From Trebouxia sp. TZW2008 (taxonomy: Eukaryota > Chlorophyta > Trebouxiophyceae > Trebouxiales > Trebouxiaceae): DNA of 48,822 nucleotides. This document shows, in pieces, positions 47,480 through 48,822 of this stretch. Each line of letters starts with the position of its first letter. Position 1 is the first letter of the stretch. The notes below the pieces were generated by a model. That model made no database searches, had not been told where the DNA came from, and was given only the letters and a program-made list of their open reading frames with translations. The translations under genes and the position numbers were made by a program. Where the stretch lies: contig BDIU01000561.1 in assembly GCA_002118135.1 (NCBI GenBank), positions 1 to 48,822 on the forward strand. The letters are read 5' to 3'.

Positions 47480-48193
47480 AGATTTGCTACATCCCGCACT
47501 TGTGAATGCCTTGTTGGCCCCATGAGAACTAGAATGCTGGAGCATGTGCAGGCAGCGGAGCTACACCACAACTAACGCATTGCCACAGCACAGGCTCTGT
47601 ATTTGCCAGATTTCAAACAGCATGAAGCCACTTACCATATGCTGACTTTTGCAATGTGACATTTCAAGCTAGTTTTGTGCTGGCTGCCCCATCTCCTGAT
47701 GCCTAGATTTATTTTGTTTCAAGCTGGTCTGTACACCTCAAGAGTGTACCACAATTGGTCAAGACCTGTATCATTCCACCATGCTCAAAATTCCAACTAT
47801 TCAATTTGCTCTATGATGATTTCAGGGACTGCCCCTTTGTTACCTCAATGCGCTTGGCTGAGTTGTTGAGCCTTGAGCAGCAACAGATCTCAGGAAATCA
47901 ATCTTGATCGGCCACAACCATAAGCTAATTGTCACTTAGCTCAGAGCACTGCATTGTGCTGTGTCAGCGGATGTGCATGGCGGCATCAGCTGTAGCCCTC
48001 AGCTGGACTCCCGTCTGAATCTTGCAAGTTCAAATCGAAAGAAGAAGACCTGAGAGGCAAAGTGAGCATTGTGAGCCCACGAGGCAGTAGCGCGCTGCTT
48101 GCGGCGTGCAGTCTGCCGTGTGGGCGGGCATGAAGTTCAACGGGGGGGCGGCGCACGGTCAGGTTGCGCCGCGGGGCTACGATTTTCACCCAG
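47480..48193. other. Intergenic or intronic, G/C-rich to the right
   Basis: AT-moderate sequence turns GC-rich from 48050 (GGGCGGGCATGAAGTTC...). That shift and a following open frame suggest the 5' end of a gene. An ATG at 48130 (MKFNGGAAHGQVAPRGYDF) is open for 25 codons, up to the candidate acceptor region, and might be its first exon. Confidence 0.35.
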
Positions 48194-48580
48194 GATGCTG
48201 CAAGATCTGACGATATCACCACTTTCTGCTACAGGGCAGCGCAGTTACGGCACATAAGCTTGGACGCACCATCTCAACATTCCAAGGACGCTATCGAGGC
48301 TGCGGGTTTTGCGGCTGGGGTTTCGAGGTTCTCAGATGCACGTCAGGACCCATATCCTGCCTTTTCTAGGCACGACACTGAGGTGCTTCTACAACGCACA
48401 TCAGTGAAGGACCCCGGCTTGGACTTCTACTTGCCGGACGTTATTTTGCTGAGAAAAGGCGAACTCCTGTCGGTTTTACACTCGATGGGGCAGACAGTGT
48501 CCAAGCAGACCCCCACCAGACTTGAGCTTTTGGGTGTCGCTCTGACTATTTTGTGCAGTTTGGGCAGGCTGTCGGTGTAA
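48194..48580 (+). CDS. Probable 5' or internal exon of an unrecognised gene running off the right edge
   Basis: After TTTTCACCCAG at 48183-48193 a long frame stays open to 48580 and reads with mixed, protein-like composition (KDAIEAAGFAAGVSRFSDAR, then DPGLDFYLPDVILLRKGELL). Its true donor is not certain (GTTTTA at about 48473, or later). Nothing matches a family I know. The GC rise at 48100 supports a gene start nearby. The opposite-strand frames are less protein-like. Confidence 0.45.
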   Translation, partial: DAARSDDITTFCYRAAQLRHISLDAPSQHSKDAIEAAGFAAGVSRFSDARQDPYPAFSRHDTEVLLQRTSVKDPGLDFYLPDVILLRKGELLSVLHSMGQTVSKQTPTRLELLGVALTILCSLGRLSV

Positions 48581-48822
48581 CTCTATGATCAGCACTCTTC
48601 TCACTGTAGGTCGAAAGGTTCTCACTTGCTGCTGTTGTGTGTGGCTGGTTCGCCTCATAGTAGCTGTTTCCAGGTAGTCGCAGTGTAACAGAGTGAGATT
48701 TACAATAGTGGCTTGGTGGAAGGCACCCAAGACCAAGCGTGCGTAGCGGAATCGTTAATGATAAGCCTCCACGCATTGGCCTTGGATAGCCGCAACCCGA
48801 CAGGAATCAGAATGAAGCTATG
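48581..48822. other. Right-edge sequence, no feature assigned
   Basis: About 240 bases after the open stretch. No exon or repeat recognised; probably an intron or UTR of the gene at the edge. Confidence 0.35.

Overview
This is nuclear DNA from an intron-rich eukaryote, most likely a green alga (probably trebouxiophyte-like). The genes are split into many short exons with GT/AG borders. The best-recognised protein is a plant-clade oxysterol-binding protein, and intergenic DNA is short and rich in TGCA/CATG words. I see no bacterial operons, tRNA, rRNA, CRISPR array or intact transposon. Exon models were built by hand from splice borders and reading phase. In two genes (R3H-SUZ and SDR) every junction is in phase; the kinase is also in phase throughout, although its first junction is ambiguous.

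Layout. (1) 466-8814, minus: PH-domain oxysterol-binding protein (ORP), 3' end beyond the left edge. (2) 9679-14125, minus: R3H-SUZ RNA-binding protein, 577 codons. (3) 15066-17637, minus: short-chain dehydrogenase/reductase (SDR), 243 codons, with Leu at the usual catalytic Tyr position. (4) 18618-19621, minus: intron-poor protein with a Cys/His cluster. (5) 20160-25759, minus: tetraspan membrane protein with a Cys-rich loop and a basic tail. (6) 26265-33618, plus: UVRAG/Vps38-like subunit of the class III PI3-kinase complex. (7) 34757-38864, minus: large unrecognised protein with a 510-codon first exon. (8) 39260-43373, plus: protein kinase, 733 codons. (9) 43600-46000: tandem array of about 0.5-kb exon-like units. 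(10) 46680-48580: weak coding signals, perhaps the 5' part of a gene running off the right edge. Pairs 5/6 and 7/8 are divergent across about 0.5 and 0.4 kb; 6/7 are convergent.

Functional links are loose. ORP (sterol/PI4P transfer at contact sites) and the Vps38-like protein (PI3P production for endosome and autophagy traffic) both belong to phosphoinositide membrane biology, but their proximity need not be functional.

The most unusual feature is structural. In nearly every recognised gene except the small ones, the introns carry degenerate tandem copies ('echoes') of the edge of the neighbouring exon, often including the splice site, spaced about 70-230 bp and twice exactly 100 bp. This looks like recurrent small tandem duplication across exon-intron borders and could supply alternative splice sites and new exons.
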